Shown here: piece by piece, positions 17,585 to 25,779 of the stretch
How positions within the stretch are numbered: position 1 is the stretch's first letter
Layout: each line of letters begins with the position of its first letter
The notes under the pieces: model-generated
Seen by the model: only the letters and a program-made list of their open reading frames with translations
Database searches by the model: none
What the model was told of the DNA's origin: nothing
Made by a program: the position numbers and the translations under genes
NCBI RefSeq assembly: GCF_900116405.1
Contig: NZ_FPAQ01000009.1
Coordinates: forward strand, 30,115 to 94,114
DNA length: 64,000 bases
Source of the DNA: Halomonas saccharevitans
GTDB taxonomy: Bacteria > Pseudomonadota > Gammaproteobacteria > Pseudomonadales > Halomonadaceae
Direction: 5' to 3'

Positions 17585-18849
17585 ACACGCTTCGCTCCGC
17601 CACCGCCCGTCCCCTGACCGCCGAGGGTGATCGCCTGACTCGCTGGCTCAAGCCGCGGGTCATGGCTCAGCTCGACCGCCTGGAGGGCGGCACCATCATC
17701 CTGACCGACGGTCACCAGCGTCATCGCCTGGGCCAGGGCGGCGCGCTGCGCGTGACGCTGGTGGTGCGCCATCACCGCGCCTGGAAGCGCCTGGCCCTGG
17801 GCGGCACCGTAGGCGCCGCCGAGGCCTATATGGACGGCGACTGGGACGCCGACGACCCGGTGGCCCTGGTGCGGCTGTTCGCCGCCAACCTCGAGCGGGT
17901 CAACGGCGAGATGGAGAACGGCACCGCACGGCTCGGCCGCTGGCTGCTGGGCGGGCTCTACCGCCTGCAGCGCAACAGCCTGAGCGGCTCGAAGCGCAAT
18001 ATCGCCGCCCACTACGATATCGGCAACGCGCTCTTCTCCACCTTCCTCGACCGCGACCACCGCATGTATTCCAGCGCGGTCTTCCCCCACGCCGAGGCGA
18101 GCCTCGAGGAGGCCTCCACCCACAAGCTCGACCTGATGCTCGAGAAGCTCGACGTCCAGGCCCACCACCACCTGCTGGAGATCGGCACCGGCTGGGGCGG
18201 GCTCGCCATCCACGCGGCCAAGACCCGCGGCTGCCGGGTCACCACCACCACCATCTCCGCGGAGCAGCACGCCTTCACCGCCAAACGCATCGAGGAGGAG
18301 GGGCTCGGCGATCGCATCACCCTGCTGCAGCAGGACTATCGCAAGCTCGAGGGGCGCTTTGACCGGCTGATCTCGGTGGAGATGATCGAGGCGGTGGGCC
18401 ATCAGTACCTCGGCACCTACCTGGCGACGCTGGATCGCCTGCTTACCGACGACGGCCAGGCGATGCTGCAGGCGATCACCATCCGCGACCAGCGTTACGA
18501 GGAGGCCAAGCGCGAGATGGACTTCATCAAGCGCTACATCTTCCCCGGGGGCTTTTTGCCCTCGCATCGCGCCATCCTCGACGGCGTGACCCGCCACACC
18601 TCGCTCAACCTGACCGACCTGGACGAGATCGGCCTGCACTACGCCCGCACCCTGCGCGAGTGGCGCCACCGCTTCGAGGCGAGCCTCGAGACCGTGCGCA
18701 AGCTCGGCTACGACGAGCGCTTCATTCGCATGTGGCGCTACTACCTCTGCTACTGCGAGGGCGGCTTCATGGAACGCAGCATCGGCACCTGCCAGCTGCT
18801 GCTGGCCAAGCCCGGCGCCCGGCCGGCACCGCTGACGGGGGACCTGTGA
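17581..18849 (+). CDS. Cyclopropane-fatty-acid-synthase-family methyltransferase (CFA/UfaM type)
   Basis: 422-residue SAM-dependent methyltransferase that acts on the double bond of phospholipid acyl chains. The start is a GTG overlapping the previous stop. Signature segments: IAAHYDIGNALF (141-152), YSSAVF (163-168), the SAM motif LLEIGTGWGG (198-207), ISVEMIEAVGHQY, and the C-terminal GFMERSIGTCQLLLAKPG. Paralogues in light or singlet-oxygen regulons (ufaM) start furan fatty acid synthesis instead of making cyclopropane rings. The partnership here with COG2907, DUF1365, photolyase and a LitR-like regulator favours the UfaM role, but sequence alone does not settle it. Confidence 0.92.
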   Translation: MNTLRSATARPLTAEGDRLTRWLKPRVMAQLDRLEGGTIILTDGHQRHRLGQGGALRVTLVVRHHRAWKRLALGGTVGAAEAYMDGDWDADDPVALVRLFAANLERVNGEMENGTARLGRWLLGGLYRLQRNSLSGSKRNIAAHYDIGNALFSTFLDRDHRMYSSAVFPHAEASLEEASTHKLDLMLEKLDVQAHHHLLEIGTGWGGLAIHAAKTRGCRVTTTTISAEQHAFTAKRIEEEGLGDRITLLQQDYRKLEGRFDRLISVEMIEAVGHQYLGTYLATLDRLLTDDGQAMLQAITIRDQRYEEAKREMDFIKRYIFPGGFLPSHRAILDGVTRHTSLNLTDLDEIGLHYARTLREWRHRFEASLETVRKLGYDERFIRMWRYYLCYCEGGFMERSIGTCQLLLAKPGARPAPLTGDL

Positions 18850-19376
18850 GACTCAACTTGCCCGAGGGCACCAGCCGGCTGCTGTTCAACCTGGCCGCCT
18901 TCCAGGCAGGCTGGTTCGCCTGCGTGATGGGCGGCTCGCTGGTCGGGCTGCTGGTCGTGGGGCTGATCGTCACGCTGCATCTGGCCTGGCTGGGTCGCCC
19001 CGGGGAGTGGCGCTGGCTGGCGGCATTCGCCGCGCTAGGGCTCATAGTCGACGGCATGCTGGTGCTGGCCGGCGGCTTCGCGTTCCCCGACGGCACGTTC
19101 GCCATCGCCGGCATGCCGCCCTGGCTGTGGCTGCTCTGGCCGCTGTTCGCCACCCTGATTCATCACTCGCTGGCCTGGCTCTGGCAGCTTCCCTGGCTCG
19201 CCATGCTCGGCGGCGCCACCAGCGGCCCGCTCTCCTACTATGCCGGCGCGCGACTCGCCGGCGTCGAGCTGGCCCCCTGGCTGCTGCCCGTCGAGGCGCT
19301 GGCCTGGGCGCTGATCTGCCTGACGCTAAGCCGTCGCCTCGGCCACTCGCTGGCCCTGGGTGAACGACCCCGCTGA
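18846..19376 (+). CDS. DUF2878 integral membrane protein
   Basis: 176-residue, very hydrophobic protein with about six membrane helices. Segments typical of the family are FNLAAFQAGWFACVMGG near the N terminus, MPPWLWLLWPLFATLIHHSL, and GATSGPLSYYAGARLAGV. It starts at a GTG overlapping the methyltransferase stop and is the last gene of the cluster. DUF2878 genes regularly end these photolyase/CFA operons; a role in handling the modified lipid in the inner membrane is a guess. Its 3' end overlaps the convergent GGDEF/EAL gene by 51 bases. Confidence 0.85.
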   Translation: MRLNLPEGTSRLLFNLAAFQAGWFACVMGGSLVGLLVVGLIVTLHLAWLGRPGEWRWLAAFAALGLIVDGMLVLAGGFAFPDGTFAIAGMPPWLWLLWPLFATLIHHSLAWLWQLPWLAMLGGATSGPLSYYAGARLAGVELAPWLLPVEALAWALICLTLSRRLGHSLALGERPR

Positions 19377-21194
19377 GGCCTGCGCCTGCCACTCGGCCTC
19401 CAGCCGCGCCGCCGGCTGGGGCCTGGCATAGAAAAATCCCTGCACCTCGGCGCAGCCCTGAGCCAGCAGAAAGTCGCGCTGCGGCTCGGTCTCCACGCCC
19501 TCCGCCACGACCTCAAGTCCCAGCCCTTCGGCCATGGCCAGGACGGCACAGACGATGGCGGCATCGGCGCGATCATCAGGCAGCGCGCGGATGAAGGCGC
19601 GATCGAGCTTTAGCTTGTCCAGCGGCAGGTGCTTGAGGTAGCCCAGCGACGAGTAGCCGGTACCGAAATCATCGATGGCCACGCGATGACCCTGGCCGCG
19701 CAGCCGCTCCAGCCGCGGAGCGATGTCGCCGGCCCGCTCGTCGAGCAGCACCGATTCGGTCAGCTCCAGCCCCAGCAGACGCGCCGGCACCCGATGACGG
19801 GCGAGCCCGGAGGCGAGCGCCGTCTCCAGGTCGCCCTGGAACAGCTGCATGGCCGAGATATTGATCCACACCACCGCCTCCGGCAGACCCTTGCGCTGCC
19901 AGTGGGCCAGCTGAGCCAACGCCTGGTCGATCACCCAGTCGCCGAGGGTCGACATCAGGCCGTGGCGCTCGGCCAGCGGGATGAAGTCGCCGGGCGAGAT
20001 CATGCCGTCCCGAGGATGACGCCAGCGCAGCAGGGCCTCCAGCCCCACCAGGCGATCGTCCGCCAGCCGGTACTGGGGCTGGTAGTGCAGCTCCAGCTGA
20101 CCGCCGACCGCCAGCGCATTGCGCAGGTCGTTGAGCAGGCCCAGCTGCGGACTGGCCTGGACGTCGAGGGCCGGCCGGAAGCGCTGGCTGTGGTTGCGGC
20201 CGTTGCGCTTGGCGCTGAACAGCGCCGATTCCAGCCGCTGGAAGAGCTCGCCGGACTCCCGGCCATCCTCCGGGCAGCGGCAGCTGCCGATGGTCAGGCC
20301 CAGCCGCAGGCTGTGCCGGTCGATCTCGAAGGGCTGACCGAGATGCTCCTGCAGCCCCTTGATCCAGCGATCGTGGTCGTTGTGGGTGGTGACGCGGATC
20401 ACCATGAACTCGTCACCGCCCAGTCGCCCGACCACGCCGCCGGCCACGTGCCGAGCCAGCCGCTGCCCGAAGCGCGCGAGCAGTCGATCGCCGAGTTCCA
20501 CCCCGAGGCCGTCGTTGATCTCCTTGAAGCCGTCGATGTCGATCAGCGCCATGTCGAGGCTCTCGCCCGCCCGCAGATGGCGCAGCCGCGAGGCCAGCAG
20601 GTCGTTCAGCCGACGACGGTTGGGCAGGCCGGTCAGCGGATCCTCGAAGCCGATGCGCTGCAGATCGCGCTCACGGGCCTTGTGGACGGAGATATCGGTG
20701 AACAGGCAGACATGGTGGGTGATGCGGCCCGTTTCGTCCGCGACGACCCGGGCCCGCAGCCATTCGGGATACTCGTCGCCCTGCTTGCGCCGGCTCCATA
20801 TTTCCCCTTCCCAGCGGCCGGTGCTGTGCAGAACCTGCCAGTAGTGCTCGTAGAACGCCTTGTCGTGGCGCGGGGCCGACAGGGAACTGGCGACGCGGCC
20901 GCGCACCTCCTCGAGGGTATAGCCGGTGATGCGGGTGAAGGCCGGGTTGACGGCCTGAATACGGTTGGCGGCATCGGTGATGATGACGCCCTCGTCCGAG
21001 AGCGAGAGCGCCTCCTCTCCCAGGCGTGAGCGCTGGTGCTCCAGGCGCACCTGGCGCCAGGCATCCAGCAGTCCGAGCGCTACCAGCACGGCCGCGGCCA
21101 GGCGCAGCGGAACGCCGGGCAGCCAGATGCTGGCCGAGAAGGCCGAGAGGGCCATCCAGGCCATCGGTCGGTTGAGGGAGAAGGCTGGCCACAT
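19326..21194 (-). CDS. PAS-GGDEF-EAL membrane protein (cyclic-di-GMP turnover)
   Basis: 622 residues with the start placed at 21194 (MWPAFSLNRPMAW); the frame stays open upstream but without likeness to anything. Two short membrane helices (about 10-45) are followed by a PAS domain (about 60-170: GVIITDAANRIQAVNPAFTR), a GGDEF domain (180-340) with intact GRLGGDEF at 257-263 but no RxxD inhibitory site before it, and an EAL domain (350-610) with LEALLRW, NISAMQL, ELTES, DDFGTGYSS and AEGVET. Both catalytic motifs look intact, so it may make and degrade c-di-GMP, with the PAS domain setting the balance. It is monocistronic. Confidence 0.93.
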   Translation of the reverse strand: MWPAFSLNRPMAWMALSAFSASIWLPGVPLRLAAAVLVALGLLDAWRQVRLEHQRSRLGEEALSLSDEGVIITDAANRIQAVNPAFTRITGYTLEEVRGRVASSLSAPRHDKAFYEHYWQVLHSTGRWEGEIWSRRKQGDEYPEWLRARVVADETGRITHHVCLFTDISVHKARERDLQRIGFEDPLTGLPNRRRLNDLLASRLRHLRAGESLDMALIDIDGFKEINDGLGVELGDRLLARFGQRLARHVAGGVVGRLGGDEFMVIRVTTHNDHDRWIKGLQEHLGQPFEIDRHSLRLGLTIGSCRCPEDGRESGELFQRLESALFSAKRNGRNHSQRFRPALDVQASPQLGLLNDLRNALAVGGQLELHYQPQYRLADDRLVGLEALLRWRHPRDGMISPGDFIPLAERHGLMSTLGDWVIDQALAQLAHWQRKGLPEAVVWINISAMQLFQGDLETALASGLARHRVPARLLGLELTESVLLDERAGDIAPRLERLRGQGHRVAIDDFGTGYSSLGYLKHLPLDKLKLDRAFIRALPDDRADAAIVCAVLAMAEGLGLEVVAEGVETEPQRDFLLAQGCAEVQGFFYARPQPAARLEAEWQAQASAGSFTQGQRVAEATA

Positions 21195-21523
21195 GGGCTG
21201 ACGCTCACTTGGTGGATGGAGTGACGCCGCGGCACGCACCGGGGCTGTGAAAGGGTTATCGGCCGTCCTGGCGGGAGCTGAACCCCTCCTCGACGAGCGA
21301 TTTTCCCGGGCCGGCGGCGATCGCCACGCGCCTCGTCCGCACGAGCTAGCGCCGCGCGTCTCGCTGCAAGGTCGGCCGCGCGTGGCAACGCCTCTGGCTC
21401 GAGAGCGGCCTGGCGACCCGCTCGGCGTGCATTCATCGAGTGTGGACAGTAGACTAGGCACAGCCGCCCGGCGGCTCCAGGCCGCTTTCGGCAGACCATG
21501 ATCCCGACACTCGGAACGATTCA
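21195..21523. other. Intergenic region upstream of fabA and the GGDEF/EAL gene
   Basis: About 330 bases between divergent starts. I see no convincing gene; one plus-strand frame (21247-21501) is open but rich in Arg and Pro and has no ribosome binding site. The segment tgtggacagtagactag near 21440 could hold part of the fabA promoter but gives no good -10. No clear FabR-like or DesT-like dyad was found. Confidence 0.5.
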
Positions 21524-22039
21524 GTGACCAAGCAACACTCCTTTGATCGCGAAGAACTGCTGGCCTGCTCGCGCGGCGAGCTGTTCGGTCCGGGCAATGC
21601 GCAATTGCCGGCCCCCAACATGCTGATGCTCGATCGCATCATGCACATCCACGAGGAAGGCGGGGATCACGGCAAGGGCGAGTTGATCGCCGAGCTGGAT
21701 ATCCGCCCCGACCTGTGGTTCTTCGACTGCCACTTCCCCGGTGACCCGGTGATGCCCGGCTGTCTGGGCCTGGACGCCATGTGGCAGCTGGTCGGCTTCT
21801 ACCTGGGTTGGCTCGGCCACCCCGGTCGCGGCCGCGCCCTGGGCTGCGGCGAGGTCAAGTTCTCCGGCCAGATCCTGCCCGAGGCCGAGAAAGTCACCTA
21901 CCGCATCAATATCAAACGCATCATCACCCGGCGTTTGATCCTGGGCATTGCCGACGGCACCGTGTGCGTCGACGGCCGCGACATCTATCAGGCCAACGAC
22001 CTCCGCGTCGGCCTGTTCACCTCCACCGCGAATTTCTGA
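21524..22039 (+). CDS. fabA: 3-hydroxydecanoyl-ACP dehydratase/isomerase FabA
   Basis: 171 residues, the same length as E. coli FabA (172). It dehydrates 3-hydroxydecanoyl-ACP and isomerises trans-2- to cis-3-decenoyl-ACP, the branch point to unsaturated fatty acids. The catalytic histidine is H70 in [14 protein letters not shown] and the aspartate D84 in [12 protein letters not shown], both at the canonical positions. It starts at GTG; the only nearby ATG (21498) is out of frame, and the ribosome binding site (GGAA) is weak. fabB follows 13 bases later, the usual fabAB operon. Confidence 0.98.
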   Translation: MTKQHSFDREELLACSRGELFGPGNAQLPAPNMLMLDRIMHIHEEGGDHGKGELIAELDIRPDLWFFDCHFPGDPVMPGCLGLDAMWQLVGFYLGWLGHPGRGRALGCGEVKFSGQILPEAEKVTYRINIKRIITRRLILGIADGTVCVDGRDIYQANDLRVGLFTSTANF

Positions 22040-22052
22040 ACAGGAGGCTCCC

Positions 22053-23270
22053 ATGCGACGAGTGGTAGTCACCGGCCTGGGCATCGTGTCCTGCCTGGGC
22101 AACGACGCACAGCAGGTTCTGGAGGCGCTCAGGAACGGGCGCTCGGGCATTCGCTTCAAGGAAGAGTATGCCGAGCGCGGCTTCCGCAGCCAGGTAGCCG
22201 GCAGCGTCGACATCGACCTGGACGCCCTGATCGACCGCAAGCTGCGCCGCTTCATGGGCGATGCCGCGGCCTACGCCTACGTCTCCATGGCTCAGGCCAT
22301 CGAGGATGCCGGCCTCACGCCGGAACAGGTCTCCAGCGAGCGCACCGGCCTGATCGCCGGCTCCGGCGGCGCATCCAGCGCCAACCAGGTCGAAGCCGCC
22401 GACGTCATGCGTGAGAAGGGCCTGCGCCGCGTGGGTCCCTATCGGGTCACCCGCACCATGGGCAGCACCGTCTCGGCCTGCCTGGCAACGCCGTTCAAGA
22501 TCAAGGGCGTCAACTACTCGATCTCCTCGGCCTGCGCTACCTCGGCCCACTGCATCGGCAGTGCCGTCGAGCAGATCCAGCTGGGCAAGCAGGACGTGGT
22601 GTTCGCCGGCGGCGGCGAGGAAGAGCACTGGACCCTGTCCTGCCTCTTCGATGCCATGGGCGCACTGTCGACCCACTACAACGAGACGCCGGACAAGGCC
22701 TCGCGCCCCTATGACCAGGCCCGCGACGGCTTCGTCATCGCCGGCGGCGGCGGCATGCTGGTGCTCGAGGACCTGGAGCACGCCCGCGCCCGTGGTGCCA
22801 AGATCTACGCCGAGGTCGTCGGCTACGGTGCCACCTCCGACGGCCACGATATGGTCGCCCCGTCCGGCGAGGGCGCGGCGCGCTGCATGCGCCAGGCCAT
22901 GGCCACGGTCGACGGCGACATCGACTACGTCAACACCCACGGCACCTCCACCCCGGTGGGCGATGTCGCGGAGCTGAAGGCGATCCGCGAGGTGTTCGGC
23001 GACCGGACGCCGGCGATGAGCTCGACCAAGTCGCTGACCGGTCACTCGCTGGGCGCCACCGGCGTGCAGGAGGCGATCTACTCGCTGCTGATGATGGAGA
23101 ACGACTTCATCACCGCCTCGGCCAACATCGAGCACCTGGACGAGCAGGCGGCCGGCTTCGACATCGTTACCGAGCGCCGCGATGGCGTGACGGTCGATCG
23201 CGTGCTGTCCAACAGCTTCGGCTTCGGCGGCACCAACGCCTGCCTGGTGCTGGAGAAGTTCAAGGACTGA
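22053..23270 (+). CDS. fabB: 3-oxoacyl-ACP synthase I FabB
   Basis: 405-residue condensing enzyme that extends the cis-3-decenoyl-ACP made by FabA. The start at 22053 has an AGGAGG ribosome binding site. The Cys-His-His triad is C161 ([10 protein letters not shown]), H296 (VNTHGTSTP) and H331 (LTGHSLGA), and the [11 protein letters not shown] signature lies near the C terminus. The early [17 protein letters not shown] is typical of FabB/FabF; adjacency to fabA and overall likeness favour FabB. Followed by a strong hairpin. Confidence 0.98.
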   Translation: MRRVVVTGLGIVSCLGNDAQQVLEALRNGRSGIRFKEEYAERGFRSQVAGSVDIDLDALIDRKLRRFMGDAAAYAYVSMAQAIEDAGLTPEQVSSERTGLIAGSGGASSANQVEAADVMREKGLRRVGPYRVTRTMGSTVSACLATPFKIKGVNYSISSACATSAHCIGSAVEQIQLGKQDVVFAGGGEEEHWTLSCLFDAMGALSTHYNETPDKASRPYDQARDGFVIAGGGGMLVLEDLEHARARGAKIYAEVVGYGATSDGHDMVAPSGEGAARCMRQAMATVDGDIDYVNTHGTSTPVGDVAELKAIREVFGDRTPAMSSTKSLTGHSLGATGVQEAIYSLLMMENDFITASANIEHLDEQAAGFDIVTERRDGVTVDRVLSNSFGFGGTNACLVLEKFKD

Positions 23271-23333
23271 ACTCAGCGACTGATCTCAGTCACTGATCCA
23301 GCGCGACACATCGATCGACGCAAGAACGCAAGA

Positions 23334-23369
23334 ACGCAAGAAGGCGCCCCGAGGGGCGCCTTCTTGCGT
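23334..23369. terminator. 17-bp hairpin after fabB, likely bidirectional terminator
   Basis: acgcaagaaggcgcccc pairs perfectly with ggggcgccttcttgcgt around a two-base centre, 63 bases after the fabB stop and 40 bases from the end of the convergent acyltransferase gene. The left arm is the end of a run of three direct repeats (aacgcaag type, from about 23319). It lacks a long T-run, but the stem is exceptionally stable. Confidence 0.75.
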
Positions 23370-23408
23370 TGACCATGCTTGCATTGGCCACGAGGGGTCG
23401 AGACCGGC

Positions 23409-24161
23409 TCAGGCCGGGCGCTTCACCGGCTCGGCCGTCTCGGGCCGCGGCACCTCGGAGATCTCGGCCAGGCGCGCCTCGATCCAGGCCTCCGCCTCGG
23501 CCATCACCTCTTCCGCCGTGCGCCCCTCGGTCTCGATCGGCGGACCGACCTCCAGGGTCAGCCGTCCCGGCTTCTTGACCCAGTGACGACCCGGCCAGCG
23601 CTCTCCGGCGTTGTGGGCCACCGGCACCACCGGCATCCCGGCGCGACAGGCGATCACCGCGCCGCTCTTGTTGTAGCGCACGCGCGTCCCCGGCGAAACC
23701 CGGGTGCCCTCGGGGAAGATCAGCACCGAGAGCCCCGACTCGAGGCGCGCCTTGCCCTGAGTGAGTACTTGCTTCATCGCTCTGGCCGGTCGCGAGCGGT
23801 CCAGGGCGATGGGGTGCAGCAGGCGCAGCGCCCAGCCGAAGATCGGGATGTTCAAAAGCTCGCGCTTGAGTACCGTGCAGACCGGCGGATGCAGCAGCTG
23901 AAGGTAGACCGTCTCCCACTCGGACTGATGGTTGGAGAGGATCACGCAGGGGCCGTCCGGCAGGCGCTCATGGCCGCGAAACTCATAGCGCACGCCGCAG
24001 ATCAGGCGGAACCAGGCGATGATGAAGTGGTTGTAGAGGTTGAGCAGCCGGTAGCGGGACTGCAGCGGCAGGAAGGGGGCCGGGGGCAGGAAGAGCACCC
24101 CGCAGACCAGCATGGCCAGGACATAGCCGACATAGAAGATCAGGCTGCGGATCACATTCAT
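23409..24161 (-). CDS. 1-acylglycerol-3-phosphate acyltransferase family protein (PlsC-like)
   Basis: 250-residue membrane-bound acyltransferase of the PlsC family, which would acylate lysophosphatidic acid to phosphatidic acid. The start at 24161 gives MNVIRSLIFYVGYVLAMLV, one or two N-terminal helices. The catalytic box is NHQSEWE (H78 to E83, HX4E in place of the common HX4D), and substrate-binding FPEGTR is at 149-154. Translation is coupled to the upstream gene by an ATGA overlap. Whether it is the main PlsC or a second acyltransferase cannot be told here. Confidence 0.9.
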   Translation of the reverse strand: MNVIRSLIFYVGYVLAMLVCGVLFLPPAPFLPLQSRYRLLNLYNHFIIAWFRLICGVRYEFRGHERLPDGPCVILSNHQSEWETVYLQLLHPPVCTVLKRELLNIPIFGWALRLLHPIALDRSRPARAMKQVLTQGKARLESGLSVLIFPEGTRVSPGTRVRYNKSGAVIACRAGMPVVPVAHNAGERWPGRHWVKKPGRLTLEVGPPIETEGRTAEEVMAEAEAWIEARLAEISEVPRPETAEPVKRPA

Positions 24162-25033
24162 TGCGGCGTGGACTCCTCGGCCCTGACCAGGCACCAGGCA
24201 TCCAGCATGCGGCCGACCTCCAGGCGCCAGGGCTTTTGATGGACGCCGAACACGTCCAGCACCCGCCGGCAGTTCAGCACCCGGCGCAGCGGCTGGTCGT
24301 GGTGATGCTTGAGCGCCTTGGCGTTGCCCAGCGCGACCCGCTCGCCGCGCCCCTCGAGGCGCGTATCGAGCTGGGTGCGCACCATCGAGACGAAGGTGAA
24401 GGCGCTCACCGGCTCGGTGCCGGCCAGGTGATAGCTGCCCCAGGCGTCGGCGCCGCAGTGCTGCTGCTGGAGCATGCCGATCAGCGCCATGGCCACGGCA
24501 TCCGCCGAGGTCGGGCAGAAGATCACGTCGGACTCGGCGCGCACCTCACCGCCCTCGATGAAGGTATCGAGCAGCTCGCCGAGCCAGGCATGACTGCCCT
24601 CCAGGGCGAACAGCGGCCCCAGACGCACGATCAGATGGTGCGGCAGCTCGGCGCGGATCCGATCACCGGTGCGCACCAGCCGCCGCAGGCCGTCGTCCCG
24701 GGGCTCGGGGATCACGTGCTCGTCGATGGGAACGTCGAAGCCGTCCTCGTAGAGCTGGTCGGAGACGCACCACACCAGCGGGATGCCCGCCTCGCGACAG
24801 GTCTCCATGCAGGCCTCGACCGCCTCGGCGTGGGCCGTGACGGCCGCCGGCTCGGCGCTGAGCGGCCGCGACAGCGGCGGGATCACCAGCGCATCCGGGC
24901 GCAGCGTCTCGAGCCGCGTCGGCGTGGTCTGCAACGCCGGCTCGATGGTGAGCTCGGTATCGCTGCGCCGGTTGGCCTCGCGGGCCATCGCCAGGCTCAG
25001 GCAGTGGCCGGCCTCCAGAATCAGCAGCTTCAC
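24158..25033 (-). CDS. RmlD-like sugar-nucleotide-binding protein with degenerate NAD(P) and catalytic motifs
   Basis: 291 residues, weakly similar to the dTDP-4-dehydrorhamnose reductase (RmlD) group of extended SDRs. The expected N-terminal GxxGxxG is replaced by LILEAGHCLSLAM, and the usual YxxxK is not visible; CVSDQLYEDGFDVPIDEHV takes the place of RmlD's STDYVFDG segment. The C-terminal half (YHLAGTEPVSAFTFV) still looks RmlD-like. It probably keeps the fold but may not be an active reductase. It lies between ssb and the PlsC-like gene and overlaps the latter by four bases. Confidence 0.75.
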   Translation of the reverse strand: MKLLILEAGHCLSLAMAREANRRSDTELTIEPALQTTPTRLETLRPDALVIPPLSRPLSAEPAAVTAHAEAVEACMETCREAGIPLVWCVSDQLYEDGFDVPIDEHVIPEPRDDGLRRLVRTGDRIRAELPHHLIVRLGPLFALEGSHAWLGELLDTFIEGGEVRAESDVIFCPTSADAVAMALIGMLQQQHCGADAWGSYHLAGTEPVSAFTFVSMVRTQLDTRLEGRGERVALGNAKALKHHHDQPLRRVLNCRRVLDVFGVHQKPWRLEVGRMLDAWCLVRAEESTPQ

Positions 25034-25057
25034 GACATCTCCTCGGCTAACGCTCGC

Positions 25058-25699
25058 TTAGAACGGGATCTCGTCGTCGAAATCATCGAAGCTGCCCGGA
25101 TCCGGAGCGCCGTAGTTGCCGCCCTGCTGGGGCGGTGCCGGCTGCGGGGCCGGACGCTGGGGCTGACCGCCACCGTACTGGCCGCCCTGCTGAGGCGGCT
25201 GCTGACCGCCGCCGAAATTGCCACCCTGCTGGGGGGGCTGGCCGCCGCCGTACTGACCGCCCTGCTGCGGGGGCTGACCACCGCCGTACTGACCGCCCTG
25301 CTGCGGGGGTCGACCGCCGCCCTGCTGGCCGCCGCCGAAGCCGCCGCCCTGGCCGCCGTCACCGCGACCGTCGAGCATCTGCATGTCGTTGGCGACGATC
25401 TCGGTGCTGTACTTGTCCTGGCCGTTCTGGTCCTGCCACTTGCGGGTCTGCAGGCGGCCCTCGATGTAGACCTTGCTGCCCTTCTTGAGGTACTGCTGGG
25501 CGATCTCGGCGGTCTTGTTGAACAGCACGATCCGGTGCCACTCGGTGCGCTCCTGGCGCTGGCCGCTCTGCTTGTCCATCCAGGTGTCGCTGGTGGCCAG
25601 GTTGAGGTTGGCCACGGCAGTGCCGGAGGGCGTGAAGCGCACTTCCGGGTCCTGGCCGAGGTTGCCGATGAGGATGACCTTGTTGATGCCACGGGCCAT
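25058..25699 (-). CDS. ssb: Single-stranded DNA-binding protein
   Basis: 213 residues, longer than E. coli SSB (178). The OB-fold is residues 1-112 ([54 protein letters not shown]). A Gly/Gln/Pro-rich disordered linker with 12-residue repeats runs from about 113 to 200. The last residues, DDFDDEIPF, are the acidic tip that recruits repair and replication partners. No CTGT-N8-ACAG LexA site is visible upstream. In many proteobacteria ssb lies next to uvrA; here an MFS gene separates them. Confidence 0.97.
   Translation of the reverse strand: MARGINKVILIGNLGQDPEVRFTPSGTAVANLNLATSDTWMDKQSGQRQERTEWHRIVLFNKTAEIAQQYLKKGSKVYIEGRLQTRKWQDQNGQDKYSTEIVANDMQMLDGRGDGGQGGGFGGGQQGGGRPPQQGGQYGGGQPPQQGGQYGGGQPPQQGGNFGGGQQPPQQGGQYGGGQPQRPAPQPAPPQQGGNYGAPDPGSFDDFDDEIPF
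25158..25330 (-). repeat. 36-bp imperfect tandem repeats in the ssb linker
   Basis: The linker coding region repeats with a 36-bp period; two neighbouring copies near 25248-25318 are almost identical (ccgtactgaccgccctgctg core). Each unit encodes the 12-residue pattern [12 protein letters not shown]. Units further out have diverged ([13 protein letters not shown]). The period is a multiple of three, so slippage would change linker length without a frameshift. Confidence 0.8.
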
Positions 25700-25779
25700 G
25701 GGGAACTCCTTGCTGTCATGAAATGCGTTATACGGCGATCGAGCGGCACCCAGGGCGCCCTTCCCGGATCATACGCGGC

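Noticed and set aside
21247..21501. 84-codon plus-strand open frame upstream of fabA
   Set aside because: No ribosome binding site, low-complexity composition, overlaps the expected promoter region.
25158..25330. Repeat array considered as a CRISPR
   Set aside because: The repeats are contiguous, in frame, without unique spacers, and encode the SSB linker.
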